Part shown: positions 1 through 10,407 of the stretch, one piece after another
Position numbering within the stretch: the first letter of the stretch is position 1
Layout: every line of letters starts with the position of its first letter
Source of the DNA: an uncultured Eubacteriales bacterium
GTDB lineage: Bacteria > Bacillota > Clostridia > Peptostreptococcales > Anaerovoracaceae
NCBI GenBank assembly: GCA_902775345.1
Contig: CACYLW010000012.1
Location: 1 to 64,000 of the forward strand
Length of the DNA stretch: 64,000 bases
Reading direction: 5' to 3'
Position numbers and translations under genes: made by a program
Notes under the pieces: model-generated
Told to the model about the DNA's origin: nothing
The model's database searches: none
What the model saw: only the letters and a program-made list of their open reading frames with translations

Positions 1-4
1 ACCT

Positions 5-24
5 GCTGTTTACTCGCTGTTTAC
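5..24. repeat. Direct repeat of a 9-mer, possible integrase arm site
   Basis: GCTGTTTAC occurs at 5-13 and again at 16-24, a period of 11 bp, about one helical turn. The same architecture (short direct repeats a helical turn apart, then a hairpin) follows the intact integrase gene at 37.54 kb. I infer that this may be the downstream flank of another integrase gene lying on the plus strand to the left of the window. Confidence 0.35.
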
Positions 25-73
25 GGTACAAAATTTTCTGCGTTTCACCACAACTGAATACAATTATAGATAA

Positions 74-109
74 AAGAAAAACCCCAGAAACACTGAGTTC
101 CTGAGGTTT
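74..109 (-). terminator. Rho-independent terminator after purB
   Basis: Arms AAACC and GGTTT with further CAG/CTG pairing form a stem. Read on the minus strand, a T-rich tract follows. It lies about 110 bp past the purB stop and would end the long biosynthetic operon. No gene was seen in the rest of 1-217. Confidence 0.6.
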
Positions 110-217
110 GTAAATTCTTTTTGAATCTCGAAAGATTATCTGTCATATAGTCTTCCCACAGTTTAGATATAGCAGAAGAACTATTGAATTTCTTGACTCT
201 TTTACCATACATATTAT

Positions 218-1636
218 TCAAATCTCTATGTCTTCTTCATCTGACACCGCAACATTTGTTATCAGATGGCTTATCCTTTTCAGATAGGATTCGACCTGAC
301 TACTGCATCTCCCTGTATACAAATCTGCATAGAGGACAGCACTGATTTCTTCTTCTGAAAGGCCTAGAGCCTTCTCTTTTGAAAGCATTTTAAGGAGGTC
401 GCAATCTTCCCCCTTTTTCATAAATTCTGATGCCTCCATAGATTTTCTTCTAATGAGTTCATGAAGTTCCTGCCTGTTCCCGCCACTTTTCACACCCGCC
501 ATGAGGATGTTTTCAGTAGCCATAAAGGGAAGATACTGCTGAAGCGTTTTCTCTATTACTTTCTCATTAACATTGAGACCTTTTACAACACTAAGTACGG
601 TTCGTAGGATAGCATCTGCACACAGGAATCCTTCAGGCATTGATATACGCCTGTTAGCGGAGTCGTCCAGAGTTCTTTCAAGCCACTGAGAGGATGCTGT
701 TAAAGGAGCATTTATCGCATCGACCATAAGATACCTCGCAAGAGAACATATGCGCTCACATCGCATAGGATTACGCTTATAAGCCATTGCCGATGATCCG
801 ATCTGATCTTTTTCAAAAGGTTCCTCCAGCTGACGATCATGCTGCATCAGACGAATGTCCCCGGCCATGCGGTAGCAGCTCTGTGCTATTGACGAAAGCG
901 TGTTGAGAATTCTGGTGTCCGTCTTACGCGGATATGTCTGCCCGCAGATGTCATAGCATTCACTGAATCCGAACTCTGCAGCAATTGCCCGGTTCATACT
1001 GTCGATCTTACTTTCATCTCCATCGAAGAGCTCCATAAAACTTGCTTCCGTTCCGGTAGTACCCCTGCAGCCAAGGAATTTGATATTGCTGAGTGCGAAA
1101 TCTATCTCGCTGACGTCAGATACCAGATCCTGTATCCACAGCGTGGCGCGCTTGCCGACTGTAACAGGCTGCGCAGGCTGGTAATGTGTGTAGCCCAGCA
1201 CCGGCAGCGACTTATACTTATCCGCAAATCGAGTCAGGCCAGCGATAACTGTAAGTAGCTTTTCTTTCAGATGTACTAGCGCATCCCTGTATATGATAAG
1301 ATCTGCGTTATCTGTCACATAACAGCTGGTTGCCCCAAGATGAATTATACCCTCTGCTGATGGGGCAGCCTTGCCATATGCATATACATGAGCCATTACA
1401 TCATGCCTTACTTCTTTTTCCCTTTCTCTGACACATTCATAATCTATATCATAAATATGTGCTTCAAGGTCCGCTACCTGCTCCTCTGTGATAGGCAGTC
1501 CCAGATTCATTTCCTCCCGCGCCAGCGCTGTCCACAGTTTCCTCCAGGTCTGGTATCTGTTATCAGGTGAAAACAGCTTCAGCATGTGATCCGAAGCATA
1601 TCTGGAGGCAAAAGGAGTTTCATATACGTCTCTCAT
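218..1636 (-). CDS. purB: Adenylosuccinate lyase
   Basis: This enzyme releases fumarate from adenylosuccinate and from SAICAR, acting in both AMP synthesis and IMP synthesis. The 472 residues match the usual length of the clostridial type. The fumarate-lyase superfamily signature is visible as SSAMAYKRNP at residues 281-290, and the active-site His motif GYTHYQPAQP lies near residues 148-157. It is the last gene of the minus-strand run, 12 nt after purA, so purA and purB (the two enzymes that work in sequence from IMP to AMP) are adjacent and probably co-transcribed. A terminator lies just past the stop. Confidence 0.97.
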   Translation of the reverse strand: MRDVYETPFASRYASDHMLKLFSPDNRYQTWRKLWTALAREEMNLGLPITEEQVADLEAHIYDIDYECVREREKEVRHDVMAHVYAYGKAAPSAEGIIHLGATSCYVTDNADLIIYRDALVHLKEKLLTVIAGLTRFADKYKSLPVLGYTHYQPAQPVTVGKRATLWIQDLVSDVSEIDFALSNIKFLGCRGTTGTEASFMELFDGDESKIDSMNRAIAAEFGFSECYDICGQTYPRKTDTRILNTLSSIAQSCYRMAGDIRLMQHDRQLEEPFEKDQIGSSAMAYKRNPMRCERICSLARYLMVDAINAPLTASSQWLERTLDDSANRRISMPEGFLCADAILRTVLSVVKGLNVNEKVIEKTLQQYLPFMATENILMAGVKSGGNRQELHELIRRKSMEASEFMKKGEDCDLLKMLSKEKALGLSEEEISAVLYADLYTGRCSSQVESYLKRISHLITNVAVSDEEDIEI

Positions 1637-1648
1637 GTTCTAATTCTC

Positions 1649-2923
1649 CTATCGTATTATTATGCTGTCACGCTCTGCTCCAACCGAGATGTACTTCACG
1701 GGAATCCCGACCACTCTCTCGATCATGTTGATATAATCCTGTGCTTCCTTTGGTAAGTCATCCCAACTGCGGACTCCTGAAACATCGGTTTTCCATCCCG
1801 GCATCCATTCTATGACGGGTTCAGCTTTATCCAGCGCGGCAGGAAACGGAAATTTATCTGTTTCTTTCCCATTGACAATATATTTAGTGCATACCGGAAT
1901 GCTGTCCATATATCCGAGAATATCGAGCTTGGTTACTGCTATCCCGGTAGCATTCTGCATTGCTGCGCCATATCTGGTAGCAACCAGATCGAGAGGACCT
2001 ACTCTGCGAGGTCTGCCTGTTTTGGCGCCATATTCAGCTCCTGTATTTCTGAGAGTCTCTGCATCAGTTCCATGCATTTCACACACAAATGGGCCCTCGC
2101 CTACACATGTAGAATATGCTTTAACTACTCCGATTATCTCGCTTATATCTGCTGATGGAGCCCCTGCCCCGACAGGCGCATACCTTGCAAGGGTTGTGGA
2201 TGAAGTAGTGTAAGGACAGATACCGTAATCCAGATCTCTCAGAGCTCCCAGCTGCGCTTCAAACAGGATTCTCTTTCCTTCTTCCTGTGCTTCTTTAAGA
2301 TAAGAGACCGTATCGCATATATATGGGATGATTGGCTGACAATAATTCCCGACCCACTCCATAAGCATTTCCATAGTGTAAGGTCTGGCACCATATACTC
2401 CCGAAAGGGTGAGATTCTTCCACTCAAGCAGATCCTTAAGATGAGCCTGCAGGTATTCGGGATACAAAAGTTCCCCTGCAAGTATGGTCTTCTTCTGATA
2501 CTTGTCTGAATAAAAAGCTGCTATACCCTGTTTTGTTGATCCGTATTTCTTGTCAGCAAGCCTTTTTTCCTCCAGCTCATCAAGTTCTCTGTGCCACGGC
2601 ATCAACAGTGATGCTCTCTCGCTTATTTTCAGATTGTTTGGACTGATTACAACACCCTTACTCTGAACTTCTTTTATTTCTATTAACAGGTTTTCAGGGT
2701 CAAGGGCAACACCGTTTCCTAAAATGTTGACAATGCCCTCTCTAAGTACTCCTGACGGGAGCAGATGCAATGCAAATTTCCCCTTGCTGTTGACAACTGT
2801 ATGCCCTGCGTTTCCGCCTCCCTGGAACCTTATTACAATGTCATGATCCTCAGTTAGGAAATCGACCATCCTGCCTTTTCCCTCGTCTCCCCAATTAACA
2901 CCTACAACTGCACAATTACTCAT
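1649..2923 (-). CDS. purA: Adenylosuccinate synthetase
   Basis: This enzyme makes adenylosuccinate from IMP and aspartate using GTP, the committed step to AMP. The P-loop-like WGDEGKG motif is near the N-terminus and GNAGHTVV follows it. Two ATGs are possible. The one at 2929 lies only 2 nt from the GGGGG ribosome binding site, while the one at 2923 has 8 nt spacing, so I chose 2923 (424 residues). It lies 12 nt before purB and 59 nt after carB. Confidence 0.96.
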   Translation of the reverse strand: MSNCAVVGVNWGDEGKGRMVDFLTEDHDIVIRFQGGGNAGHTVVNSKGKFALHLLPSGVLREGIVNILGNGVALDPENLLIEIKEVQSKGVVISPNNLKISERASLLMPWHRELDELEEKRLADKKYGSTKQGIAAFYSDKYQKKTILAGELLYPEYLQAHLKDLLEWKNLTLSGVYGARPYTMEMLMEWVGNYCQPIIPYICDTVSYLKEAQEEGKRILFEAQLGALRDLDYGICPYTTSSTTLARYAPVGAGAPSADISEIIGVVKAYSTCVGEGPFVCEMHGTDAETLRNTGAEYGAKTGRPRRVGPLDLVATRYGAAMQNATGIAVTKLDILGYMDSIPVCTKYIVNGKETDKFPFPAALDKAEPVIEWMPGWKTDVSGVRSWDDLPKEAQDYINMIERVVGIPVKYISVGAERDSIIIR

Positions 2924-2982
2924 ATCCATGACCCCCTTTGATTGTCGATATGTCTCAGCACAGGTACGAACATATTAGTGTT

Positions 2983-5900
2983 TCATTTAACATACTCTGC
3001 ATCTATAGTAGATATACCTATAGTACTTTCCTCTAGGACATCTAAAATGATTCTTACGGTATCCAGTGATGTCAACATCGTTATCCCATTAATGGCCGCG
3101 CAGTTGCGAATTGCGGTTCCATCACCATAATGAGCAGCCGATAAGATTGTCCTTGTGTTTATCACATAACTGACATACCCGGATCTTATTGAATCAAGCA
3201 ACTGGCTGCTTCCTTCACTTGGCTTAAGAAGCACTCTTGTCCTGATACCATTTTTCTTCAGTATCGCGGCTGTTCGTGTCGTAGCCTCTATATTAAAACC
3301 CATATCGTAAAAGCGTCTGATAAGCGGTATCGACTCATCTTTATCTTCATCAGCTATGCTTGCTATTATGGTTCCATATTTTTTCAGCTTTATGCCCGCA
3401 GAAGCCATGGCTTTATATACCGCGCGATGGAATTTGTCATCGTAACCGATTGCTTCTCCTGTTGATTTCATTTCAGGCGACAGATAAGCGTCAAGGCCTT
3501 TGAGCTTAGTAAATGAAAAGACCGGAACTTTTACATAAAAGCGATCTTTTTCATCTGCTATTGCATCGAATATGCCCTGTTCCTGCAACGACAGTCCGAG
3601 CATTACCATAGTCCCTATGTCGGCCAGACTGTACCCTGTCGCTTTTGAAAGAAACGGTACTGTCCTTGATGAGCGTGGATTTACTTCAATGATGTACACC
3701 ACATCGTCATCATCAACTATATACTGGACATTGAAAAGCCCTATGATTCCTATGCTTAATCCCAACCTTACCGTGTAATCAAGTATGGTATCTTTGACCT
3801 TGTCCGAAAGGGTTACCGGGGGGTATACACTTATTGAGTCTCCCGAATGCACACCTGTGCGTTCCACAAGCTCCATAAAGCCGGGAACAAATACCCGGCG
3901 GCCGTCACATACTGCGTCAACTTCCACTTCCTTGCCTCTTATATATTTATCGACCAGAACCGGCTTATCGATATCTATTTCAACAGCAGCTTTGAGGTAG
4001 TTTTTCATTGACTGGTCAGATGCAACGATTTGCATCGCCCTTCCCCCAAGCACAAAGCTCGGCCTTACCAATACAGGGTATCCAATGCGCGACGCGGTCT
4101 TCAGCCCTTCATCTATACTCGTTACTGCTTCTCCTGCAGGCTGTGGTATATCTAACTCTTTAACCAGTTTTCCAAAAAGATCTCTGTTTTCCGCACGATA
4201 GATCGCGTCACAGTCCGTGCCTATTATTCTTACACCTCTTTCCTTTAATGGCCCGGCAAGGTTGATGGCTGTCTGGCCTCCAAGCGACACAATGACACCC
4301 TCAGGCTTCTCCATTGCGACAATATTCATGACATCTTCCATGTACAGCGGCTCAAAATAAAGTTTATCGGAACAAGTATAGTCAGTTGATACCGTTTCCG
4401 GATTGTTGTTAATGATTATCGCCTCATAGCCCATCCGTTGTATGCTCTGAACCGCATGTACCGTTGAATAGTCGAACTCCACGCCCTGACCTATGCGTAT
4501 AGGTCCGGATCCGAGAACTATGATCTTCTTTTTGTCAGATATTACAGACTCATTCTCAGTCTCATATGTTGAATAAAAATATGGTATGTAGCTATCAAAT
4601 TCTGAAGCACATGTATCGATCATTTTATATACAGGCTTTATATCATTTTCCAGCCTCAAATCCAGAACATCTTTCTCCTCTACTCCCCAAAGGAGCGCAA
4701 TAGTCTTATCTGAAAAACCCATTCGTTTTGCGGTATAGAGTGTCCGAATATTCCCCGATTCAGATTTCAGGCTTTTCTCCATTTTCGTTATCCGCTTGAC
4801 TCCACGTATGAAAAATCTGTCTATATCTGTTTTTTCAGCAATAAAGTCCTCGCTGCACGATCGTCTAAGCAACTCCGCAACAGCGTATATGCGGTCATCC
4901 ATGGCATTGAGGATATATTCAGAAAGTGCTTCTGTGCTCATGCTCTCAAATTTCTGTAGATAAATATGAAATGCTCCTGTCTCAAGTGACCTGATTCCTT
5001 TGAGCAGGCTTTCCTCAAAAGTTCTACCCACACTCATGACCTCTCCGGTTGCCTTCATCTGCGTGGACAGTGACGGGTCCGCATCTGTGAACTTGTCGAA
5101 CGGGAACCTCGGCAGTTTTGTCACCACATAGTCCAAAGAAGGTTCAAATGCTGCCGGTGTATTAGCAATTCTTATTTCTTCAAGTGTCATTCCGATGCTT
5201 ATCTTGGCAGATACCCTGGCTATTGGATAACCGCTGGCTTTTGATGCCAAAGCTGAAGATCTGGATACTCTGGGATTTACCTCTATCAGGTAGTATCTGC
5301 ACGACTTAGGGTCAAGTGCAAACTGTATATTGCAACCGCCTTCAATTTTCAGTGCTCTTATGATTTTCAGTGCGCTGTCTCTCAGCATCTGATACTCCTT
5401 ATTTGTAAGAGTTTGCGAAGGACACACAACTGTTGAATCCCCGGTATGTATCCCTACCGGATCAAGATTTTCCATATTGCAGACAACTATAGCGGTATCA
5501 GCACTGTCACGCATTACCTCATACTCGATTTCCTTATATCCTTTAACGCTTTTCTCGATCAGAACCTGATTTGCGGGTGAAAGCTCAAGGGCTTTTTTCA
5601 TAAGATCTTCGAACTCTGTGCCATTATATGCAAATCCACCTCCCGTACCGCCTAAAGTAAAAGCTGGACGAAGCACTACAGGGAATCCTATTTCTTCTGC
5701 TATTCTGATGCCATCTTTTAACGATGAGACTGTAGCAGATGGCAGTACCGGCTCTCCAAGGCTTTGACATAGCCTTTTAAACCTTTCCCGATCCTCTGCC
5801 TGCTCTATAGAGTCACAGCTCGTCCCAAGGAGTTCAGTTCCGCATTCTTTCAGAACTCCTTTTCTTTCAAGCTGCACTGCAAGATTGAGTCCCGTCTGCC

Positions 5901-6174
5901 CTCCAATACTTGGCAAAACTGCATCAGGCCTTTCATATCTTATTATTTTGGCTAGGTATTCCAGTGTCAGAGGTTCCATATATATCTTATCGGCAATACT
6001 TGTATCCGTCATGATCGTTGCCGGATTCGAGTTGCAAAGAATCACCTCATATCCCTCCTCTTTCAGCGCAAGACATGCCTGCGTGCCGGAATAATCAAAT
6101 TCTGCAGCCTGCCCAATGATTATTGGCCCGGATCCAATAAGTAATATCCTCTTTAAATCAGTTCTTTTAGGCAT
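2983..6174 (-). CDS. carB: Carbamoyl phosphate synthase, large subunit
   Basis: The large subunit makes carbamoyl phosphate from bicarbonate, two ATP and ammonia channelled from the small subunit, feeding pyrimidines and arginine. At 1063 residues it is the normal length. Two homologous ATP-grasp halves are visible: each starts with a KRILLIGSGP or KKIIVLGSGP type segment (about residues 8 and 545) and each carries an IEVNPR motif. The last 130 residues are the MGS-like allosteric domain, which in the family binds UMP or ornithine. Its start overlaps the end of carA by 8 nt, which points to translational coupling. Confidence 0.97.
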   Translation of the reverse strand: MPKRTDLKRILLIGSGPIIIGQAAEFDYSGTQACLALKEEGYEVILCNSNPATIMTDTSIADKIYMEPLTLEYLAKIIRYERPDAVLPSIGGQTGLNLAVQLERKGVLKECGTELLGTSCDSIEQAEDRERFKRLCQSLGEPVLPSATVSSLKDGIRIAEEIGFPVVLRPAFTLGGTGGGFAYNGTEFEDLMKKALELSPANQVLIEKSVKGYKEIEYEVMRDSADTAIVVCNMENLDPVGIHTGDSTVVCPSQTLTNKEYQMLRDSALKIIRALKIEGGCNIQFALDPKSCRYYLIEVNPRVSRSSALASKASGYPIARVSAKISIGMTLEEIRIANTPAAFEPSLDYVVTKLPRFPFDKFTDADPSLSTQMKATGEVMSVGRTFEESLLKGIRSLETGAFHIYLQKFESMSTEALSEYILNAMDDRIYAVAELLRRSCSEDFIAEKTDIDRFFIRGVKRITKMEKSLKSESGNIRTLYTAKRMGFSDKTIALLWGVEEKDVLDLRLENDIKPVYKMIDTCASEFDSYIPYFYSTYETENESVISDKKKIIVLGSGPIRIGQGVEFDYSTVHAVQSIQRMGYEAIIINNNPETVSTDYTCSDKLYFEPLYMEDVMNIVAMEKPEGVIVSLGGQTAINLAGPLKERGVRIIGTDCDAIYRAENRDLFGKLVKELDIPQPAGEAVTSIDEGLKTASRIGYPVLVRPSFVLGGRAMQIVASDQSMKNYLKAAVEIDIDKPVLVDKYIRGKEVEVDAVCDGRRVFVPGFMELVERTGVHSGDSISVYPPVTLSDKVKDTILDYTVRLGLSIGIIGLFNVQYIVDDDDVVYIIEVNPRSSRTVPFLSKATGYSLADIGTMVMLGLSLQEQGIFDAIADEKDRFYVKVPVFSFTKLKGLDAYLSPEMKSTGEAIGYDDKFHRAVYKAMASAGIKLKKYGTIIASIADEDKDESIPLIRRFYDMGFNIEATTRTAAILKKNGIRTRVLLKPSEGSSQLLDSIRSGYVSYVINTRTILSAAHYGDGTAIRNCAAINGITMLTSLDTVRIILDVLEESTIGISTIDAEYVK

Positions 6175-7261
6175 TGGTTTTTCTCTCCATCAGTCCTATA
6201 AAGCGCTCAAAAAGGTATTTGCTATCCTGTGGTCCAGGTGCGCTTTCCGGATGATACTGCACACTGAAGACCAGATCCCGTTCACAACTTACACCTTCAA
6301 CTGTGCCATCTAGTAAATTTATATGAGTTACCTCAAGAGGTGTTCTCCTGATGCTCTCCCTATCTACCGCGTATGAATGATTCTGAGAAGTCATGACTGT
6401 TTTTTCGGTCACCAGATCCTTTACAGGATGATTGCCTCCTCTGTGTCCGAATTTCAACTTATATGTCTCAGCTCCATATGCAAGAGATATCAGCTGGTGA
6501 CCAAGGCATATTCCAAAGATAGGGATCTTTGCCCGTATACCTTTAATCGTTTCTATAATTTCAGGTACATCCCTCGGGTCCCCCGGACCATTTGAGATAA
6601 AAACGCCATCAGGCTTCATTCCGAGTATAGTTTCAGCTGTTGTATTCCATGGGACTACTGTAACGCTGCATCCTGCGCTATTGAAGCATCTTACTATATT
6701 TCTCTTTATCCCACAGTCAATGGCTGTCACGTGATATCTCTCATTATCCGAAGGTGACTCCCATGCTTTTTTGCAGCTGACCTTTCTGACAAGATCCTTC
6801 GGAATCATTTCTGAACGGAGCAGCTTAAGCCCATAATCTATAGTTGTTGACGCGTCTGTGATAAGCACCTTGCGGCTGCCTTTATCACGTATCGATCTTG
6901 TCAGCTTTCTCGTATCTACACCGCTTATGCCTGGTATGTTGTGCTTCTTCATCACTTCACCAAGAGAAGTTACCGATCTATAATTAGAGGGTTCATCATT
7001 ATATTCCCTCACTATAAGTGCTCCAATAGTTGGACTCTCGGTTTCATAATCATCCTCTGCTATTCCATAGTTCCCAATCAGAGGATATGTCATGACTACT
7101 GCTTGTCCTGTATAGGAAGGATCCGAAAGTATTTCTTGATATCCCGTCATGGATGTGTTAAAGACGATTTCAAGGACTGCCTCCGTTGAGGCTCCGAAAG
7201 CGCTTCCGTAAATCTCAAGGCCGTCCTCAAATATTATTTTTCTGTTGTTGGGTGTTTCCAT
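6167..7261 (-). CDS. carA: Carbamoyl phosphate synthase, small (glutaminase) subunit
   Basis: This subunit hydrolyses glutamine and passes ammonia to CarB. It has 364 residues. An N-terminal CPSase domain is followed by a class I glutamine amidotransferase domain. The nucleophile is C252 in FGICLGHQL, with H337 and E339 in QYHPES completing the triad. A GGTG ribosome binding site precedes the ATG. It lies 16 nt after purF and overlaps carB. There is no pyrR-type leader or other pyr gene beside it, so in this genome it is organised with purine and amino acid genes. Confidence 0.97.
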   Translation of the reverse strand: METPNNRKIIFEDGLEIYGSAFGASTEAVLEIVFNTSMTGYQEILSDPSYTGQAVVMTYPLIGNYGIAEDDYETESPTIGALIVREYNDEPSNYRSVTSLGEVMKKHNIPGISGVDTRKLTRSIRDKGSRKVLITDASTTIDYGLKLLRSEMIPKDLVRKVSCKKAWESPSDNERYHVTAIDCGIKRNIVRCFNSAGCSVTVVPWNTTAETILGMKPDGVFISNGPGDPRDVPEIIETIKGIRAKIPIFGICLGHQLISLAYGAETYKLKFGHRGGNHPVKDLVTEKTVMTSQNHSYAVDRESIRRTPLEVTHINLLDGTVEGVSCERDLVFSVQYHPESAPGPQDSKYLFERFIGLMERKTNA

Positions 7262-7277
7262 TTTTCACCTTTTGCTC

Positions 7278-8687
7278 TTACTTATCTGAAAGATGTCTTT
7301 CAAATCTATCTCTTCCCATATCCGGAAATGTTTTTGTTGGATAGCTACCGTCAAAGCAGGCCTGGCAGCACCCTCTGCCTTCTGACAGAATGTCAAGGGC
7401 ATGTATCGGTAGATATCCCAGTGAATCCGCTCCTATGTGACGCGCTATCTCGTTATTATCCATTTTGCAGGCAATGAGGTTTTCTTTCGAGTCTATATCC
7501 GTGCCATAGTAACATGGGTAGAGGAATTGAGGTGCAGATACCCGCATGTGCACTTCTAACGCTCCAGCTTCTCTTAAAAGCCTTACGATCCTTCCACTCG
7601 TGGTTCCTCTTACGATAGAGTCATCTACAAGCACCACTCTCCTGTTCCTGATAACCTCTTCAATAGCTGAGAGTTTGATTCTTACCTGGTCGAGTCTGCC
7701 TTCAGGGGATATAAAAGTTCTTCCAATATATTTATTCTTTATGAGCCCTATTTGGTATGGGATTCCGGATTCATAGCTGTATCCAAGCGCAGCATCCAGC
7801 CCTGAATCCGGCACACCGACAACTATGTCGGCATTTACAGGGTGCGATTTCGCAAGTATACGCCCTGTTTCTATGCGTGATTTATGCACAGATATACCGT
7901 CTATTACCGAATCCGGCCGCGCAAAATATATATATTCAAATACACACAATCTTCGCTCTTTTGTATTGCAGTGTCCCCGCATTGATTCTATCCCGTTTTT
8001 ACTGAAAACAAGTATTTCCCCTGGGTCTACATCTCTTATGAACTCAGCACCCACCGATTTTAAAGCACAGCTTTCAGATGCTATCACATATATCTCATCC
8101 TCCGTCTTACCATAGCACAAAGGCCTGAAACCAAATGGATCCCTTGCGCATATGACCTTCTGCGGTGACATAAGGATCATTGAGTATGCACCTTCAATCA
8201 GATCCATAGTGCTGCTAACAGCTTCCTCTATCGCCTGTTTTCTCAATCTTTCCCTGGTTACTACATGCGCTATTATTTCTGTATCACTTGATGTATGGAA
8301 AATCGCTCCGCTCAGCTCCAACTCGCTCCTGAGTTTCTCTGCATTTGAGAGATTTCCATTATGTGCAATAGCAAGGCTACCTTTCTGATGATTGACTACA
8401 ATAGGCTGACAATTGCTGCGCCGGTTACCGCCGGTGGTACTATATCTCGTATGAGCAACTGCCATACATCCACGTGGAAACGAGCTCAGTCTTTCCTTGC
8501 TGAAGACTTCATTAACAAGTCCTATATCTTTATATGAAGTGAAGACTCCATCATCATTGACAGTGATCCCGCAGCCTTCCTGCCCTCTGTGCTGGAGGGC
8601 ATAAAGACCATAATAGGCTATTTCAGCAGCATTAACTGGTTCAGCTGCATATATACCGAGCACACCGCATTCTTCGTGAATACTCAT
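7278..8687 (-). CDS. purF: Amidophosphoribosyltransferase
   Basis: This enzyme transfers glutamine nitrogen to PRPP, the first committed step of purine synthesis. It has 469 residues. A short propeptide precedes C7 in HEECGVLG, the expected N-terminal nucleophile of the Ntn amidotransferase domain after processing. The PRPP motif VVLVDDSIVRGTT lies in the phosphoribosyltransferase half. A cysteine-rich C-terminal segment (GCCQACFDGSYPT) resembles the part of the Bacillus-type enzyme that binds a 4Fe-4S cluster, so oxygen sensitivity is likely. The start overlaps the purC stop by 4 nt (ATGA). Confidence 0.97.
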   Translation of the reverse strand: MSIHEECGVLGIYAAEPVNAAEIAYYGLYALQHRGQEGCGITVNDDGVFTSYKDIGLVNEVFSKERLSSFPRGCMAVAHTRYSTTGGNRRSNCQPIVVNHQKGSLAIAHNGNLSNAEKLRSELELSGAIFHTSSDTEIIAHVVTRERLRKQAIEEAVSSTMDLIEGAYSMILMSPQKVICARDPFGFRPLCYGKTEDEIYVIASESCALKSVGAEFIRDVDPGEILVFSKNGIESMRGHCNTKERRLCVFEYIYFARPDSVIDGISVHKSRIETGRILAKSHPVNADIVVGVPDSGLDAALGYSYESGIPYQIGLIKNKYIGRTFISPEGRLDQVRIKLSAIEEVIRNRRVVLVDDSIVRGTTSGRIVRLLREAGALEVHMRVSAPQFLYPCYYGTDIDSKENLIACKMDNNEIARHIGADSLGYLPIHALDILSEGRGCCQACFDGSYPTKTFPDMGRDRFERHLSDK

Positions 8688-9409
8688 TGTTTATTCTGTC
8701 TTGCCTCCGTCAACCTTCTCATGACCTCAATATACGCGTCCTCCACGCCACCAAGATCCCGCCTGAATCTATCCTTATCAAGTTTCTCGCCCGTGTTGCT
8801 GTCCCAAAGTCTTGATGTATCGGGACTTATCTCGTCCGCAAGTACTATTGTCCCATCTAGGAGCCTTCCAAATTCAAGTTTAAAATCCACCAATGTAATA
8901 CCGCACCTGACCCAGAATGCCTTAAGTTCATCATTCACTTTAAACGCGTATTCTTTGATCGTCGCAATCTCCTCGCAGGTTGCAAGGCTCAATGCAAGCG
9001 CGTGATACTCATTCAAAAGCGGATCTCCGAGTTCATCATTTTTATATGAAAATTCTATCGTAGGAGAATCAAATACTACGCCCTCTTCAACTCCATAATT
9101 CTTTGCAAATGACCCCGCTGAAATATTCCTTATTATTACCTCAAGAGGTACTATTTCGACCTTCCGGACAAGTGTGTCTCTGTCGCTAAGTTCTTCAACA
9201 TAATGTGTAGGTATCCCTCTCTCTTCAAGCGTTTTCATAAAGAAATTACTCATCCTGTTATTGATTACCCCTTTTCCGGAGATGGTGCCTTTTTTTAGCC
9301 CATTAAAAGCTGTTGCATCATCTTTGTAAGAAACAATCAAAAGCTCTGGATCGTCCGTTTTATAGACTTTTTTTGCCTTCCCCTCGTAGACTTGTTCCCT
9401 TTTAATCAT
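8684..9409 (-). CDS. purC: SAICAR synthetase
   Basis: This enzyme ligates aspartate to CAIR in purine synthesis. It has 241 residues from the chosen ATG at 9409. An in-frame TTG lies further upstream at 9430, but the AGGGAG ribosome binding site overlaps that longer reading and sits 9 nt before the ATG, and the family normally begins with the KREQVYEGKAKKVY segment. GDPLLNEYH and DFKLEFGR are characteristic family motifs. It overlaps purF by 4 nt. The 83-nt gap to dapF is the widest in the operon, so an internal promoter is possible there, though I see no strong one. Confidence 0.96.
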   Translation of the reverse strand: MIKREQVYEGKAKKVYKTDDPELLIVSYKDDATAFNGLKKGTISGKGVINNRMSNFFMKTLEERGIPTHYVEELSDRDTLVRKVEIVPLEVIIRNISAGSFAKNYGVEEGVVFDSPTIEFSYKNDELGDPLLNEYHALALSLATCEEIATIKEYAFKVNDELKAFWVRCGITLVDFKLEFGRLLDGTIVLADEISPDTSRLWDSNTGEKLDKDRFRRDLGGVEDAYIEVMRRLTEARQNKQ

Positions 9410-9492
9410 TTTCCTTTTCTCCCTATACAAACTGCTAATAACCTTCTATTATTATGGGCTCATCGTTCCCGTATCCACATCGTTTCTTCACC

Positions 9493-10365
9493 TCACTCCG
9501 GCCTTTCTGTCTCATGCGGCTCACCTGTAATAGTTCCTTCGAACACTTCTTCTGCCGTTCCTGTCATGAACCAATGCCCGGAGTCAGGGTCATAGGAGAT
9601 GTCCAAATCTCCTCCATTGAGATGAACTTTTACTTCCGTATCCAGCTTGCCCGAAATGTATCCTGCGGCAGCTACAGCGACTGCGCCGGTGCCGCAGGCC
9701 ATCGTTTCTCCGGAGCCTCTCTCCCAGACACGCATCCTTACTTCTCTTCTGCTTATAACCTCAGCGAATTCCGCATTCACACGTCCCTGAAATGCCTCGT
9801 GATTTTCTATATGTGGACCAATCAAGAAAAGACCCAGACTATCTATAGAATCTGTAGTCATATATCCGTTCACCCGCAGGCATGGATTATCTTCAATGAA
9901 AAAGACTGCATGCGGATTTCCCACATCTTCGCGAGTCATTTTCAGCTCCATTCCTGCAACAGTGATGACCTCAGCAGCGGTACCTGATACGACAGCACCC
10001 ATATCAACTTTTGCCATACTGACCTTCCCGCTCTCTTTGTATAAGAATATCCTCTTAAGTCCGGAACCGGTCTCTATCAGAACATTTTCACGTTCAGCGG
10101 GTACTAATCCGTGATCATATATATACTTGGCTGTGCACCTGATGCCATTACCACACATCATGCCTTCAGATCCATCTCTGTTGAACATATGCATATATGC
10201 ATCTGCTGCTTTTGATGGTTCTATCAGGATCAAACCGTCTCCGCCAATTCCGTAATGTCTGTCAGAAAGCCTCAATGCCATCTTCGATGGGTCTCTGATC
10301 GTTTCTTCAAAGCAATTGATATAAATGTAGTCATTCCCGCAGCCATGCATTTTTGTAAACTTCAT
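9493..10365 (-). CDS. dapF: Diaminopimelate epimerase
   Basis: This enzyme converts LL-diaminopimelate to meso-diaminopimelate, the precursor of lysine and of peptidoglycan cross-links. Both catalytic cysteines are visible, in GMMCGNGIRC and in TMACGTGAVAV. The family N-terminus MKFTKMHGCGNDY begins at 10365, 6 nt after GGAG, which I prefer over in-frame starts further upstream at 10407 and 10377. That gives 290 residues. It is the last of four consecutive genes for the acetylase branch of DAP synthesis. Confidence 0.95.
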   Translation of the reverse strand: MKFTKMHGCGNDYIYINCFEETIRDPSKMALRLSDRHYGIGGDGLILIEPSKAADAYMHMFNRDGSEGMMCGNGIRCTAKYIYDHGLVPAERENVLIETGSGLKRIFLYKESGKVSMAKVDMGAVVSGTAAEVITVAGMELKMTREDVGNPHAVFFIEDNPCLRVNGYMTTDSIDSLGLFLIGPHIENHEAFQGRVNAEFAEVISRREVRMRVWERGSGETMACGTGAVAVAAAGYISGKLDTEVKVHLNGGDLDISYDPDSGHWFMTGTAEEVFEGTITGEPHETERPE

Positions 10366-10407
10366 TGTACTCTCCATTTGTCCATATATGTCCGCTCTTC
10401 CGGTCAA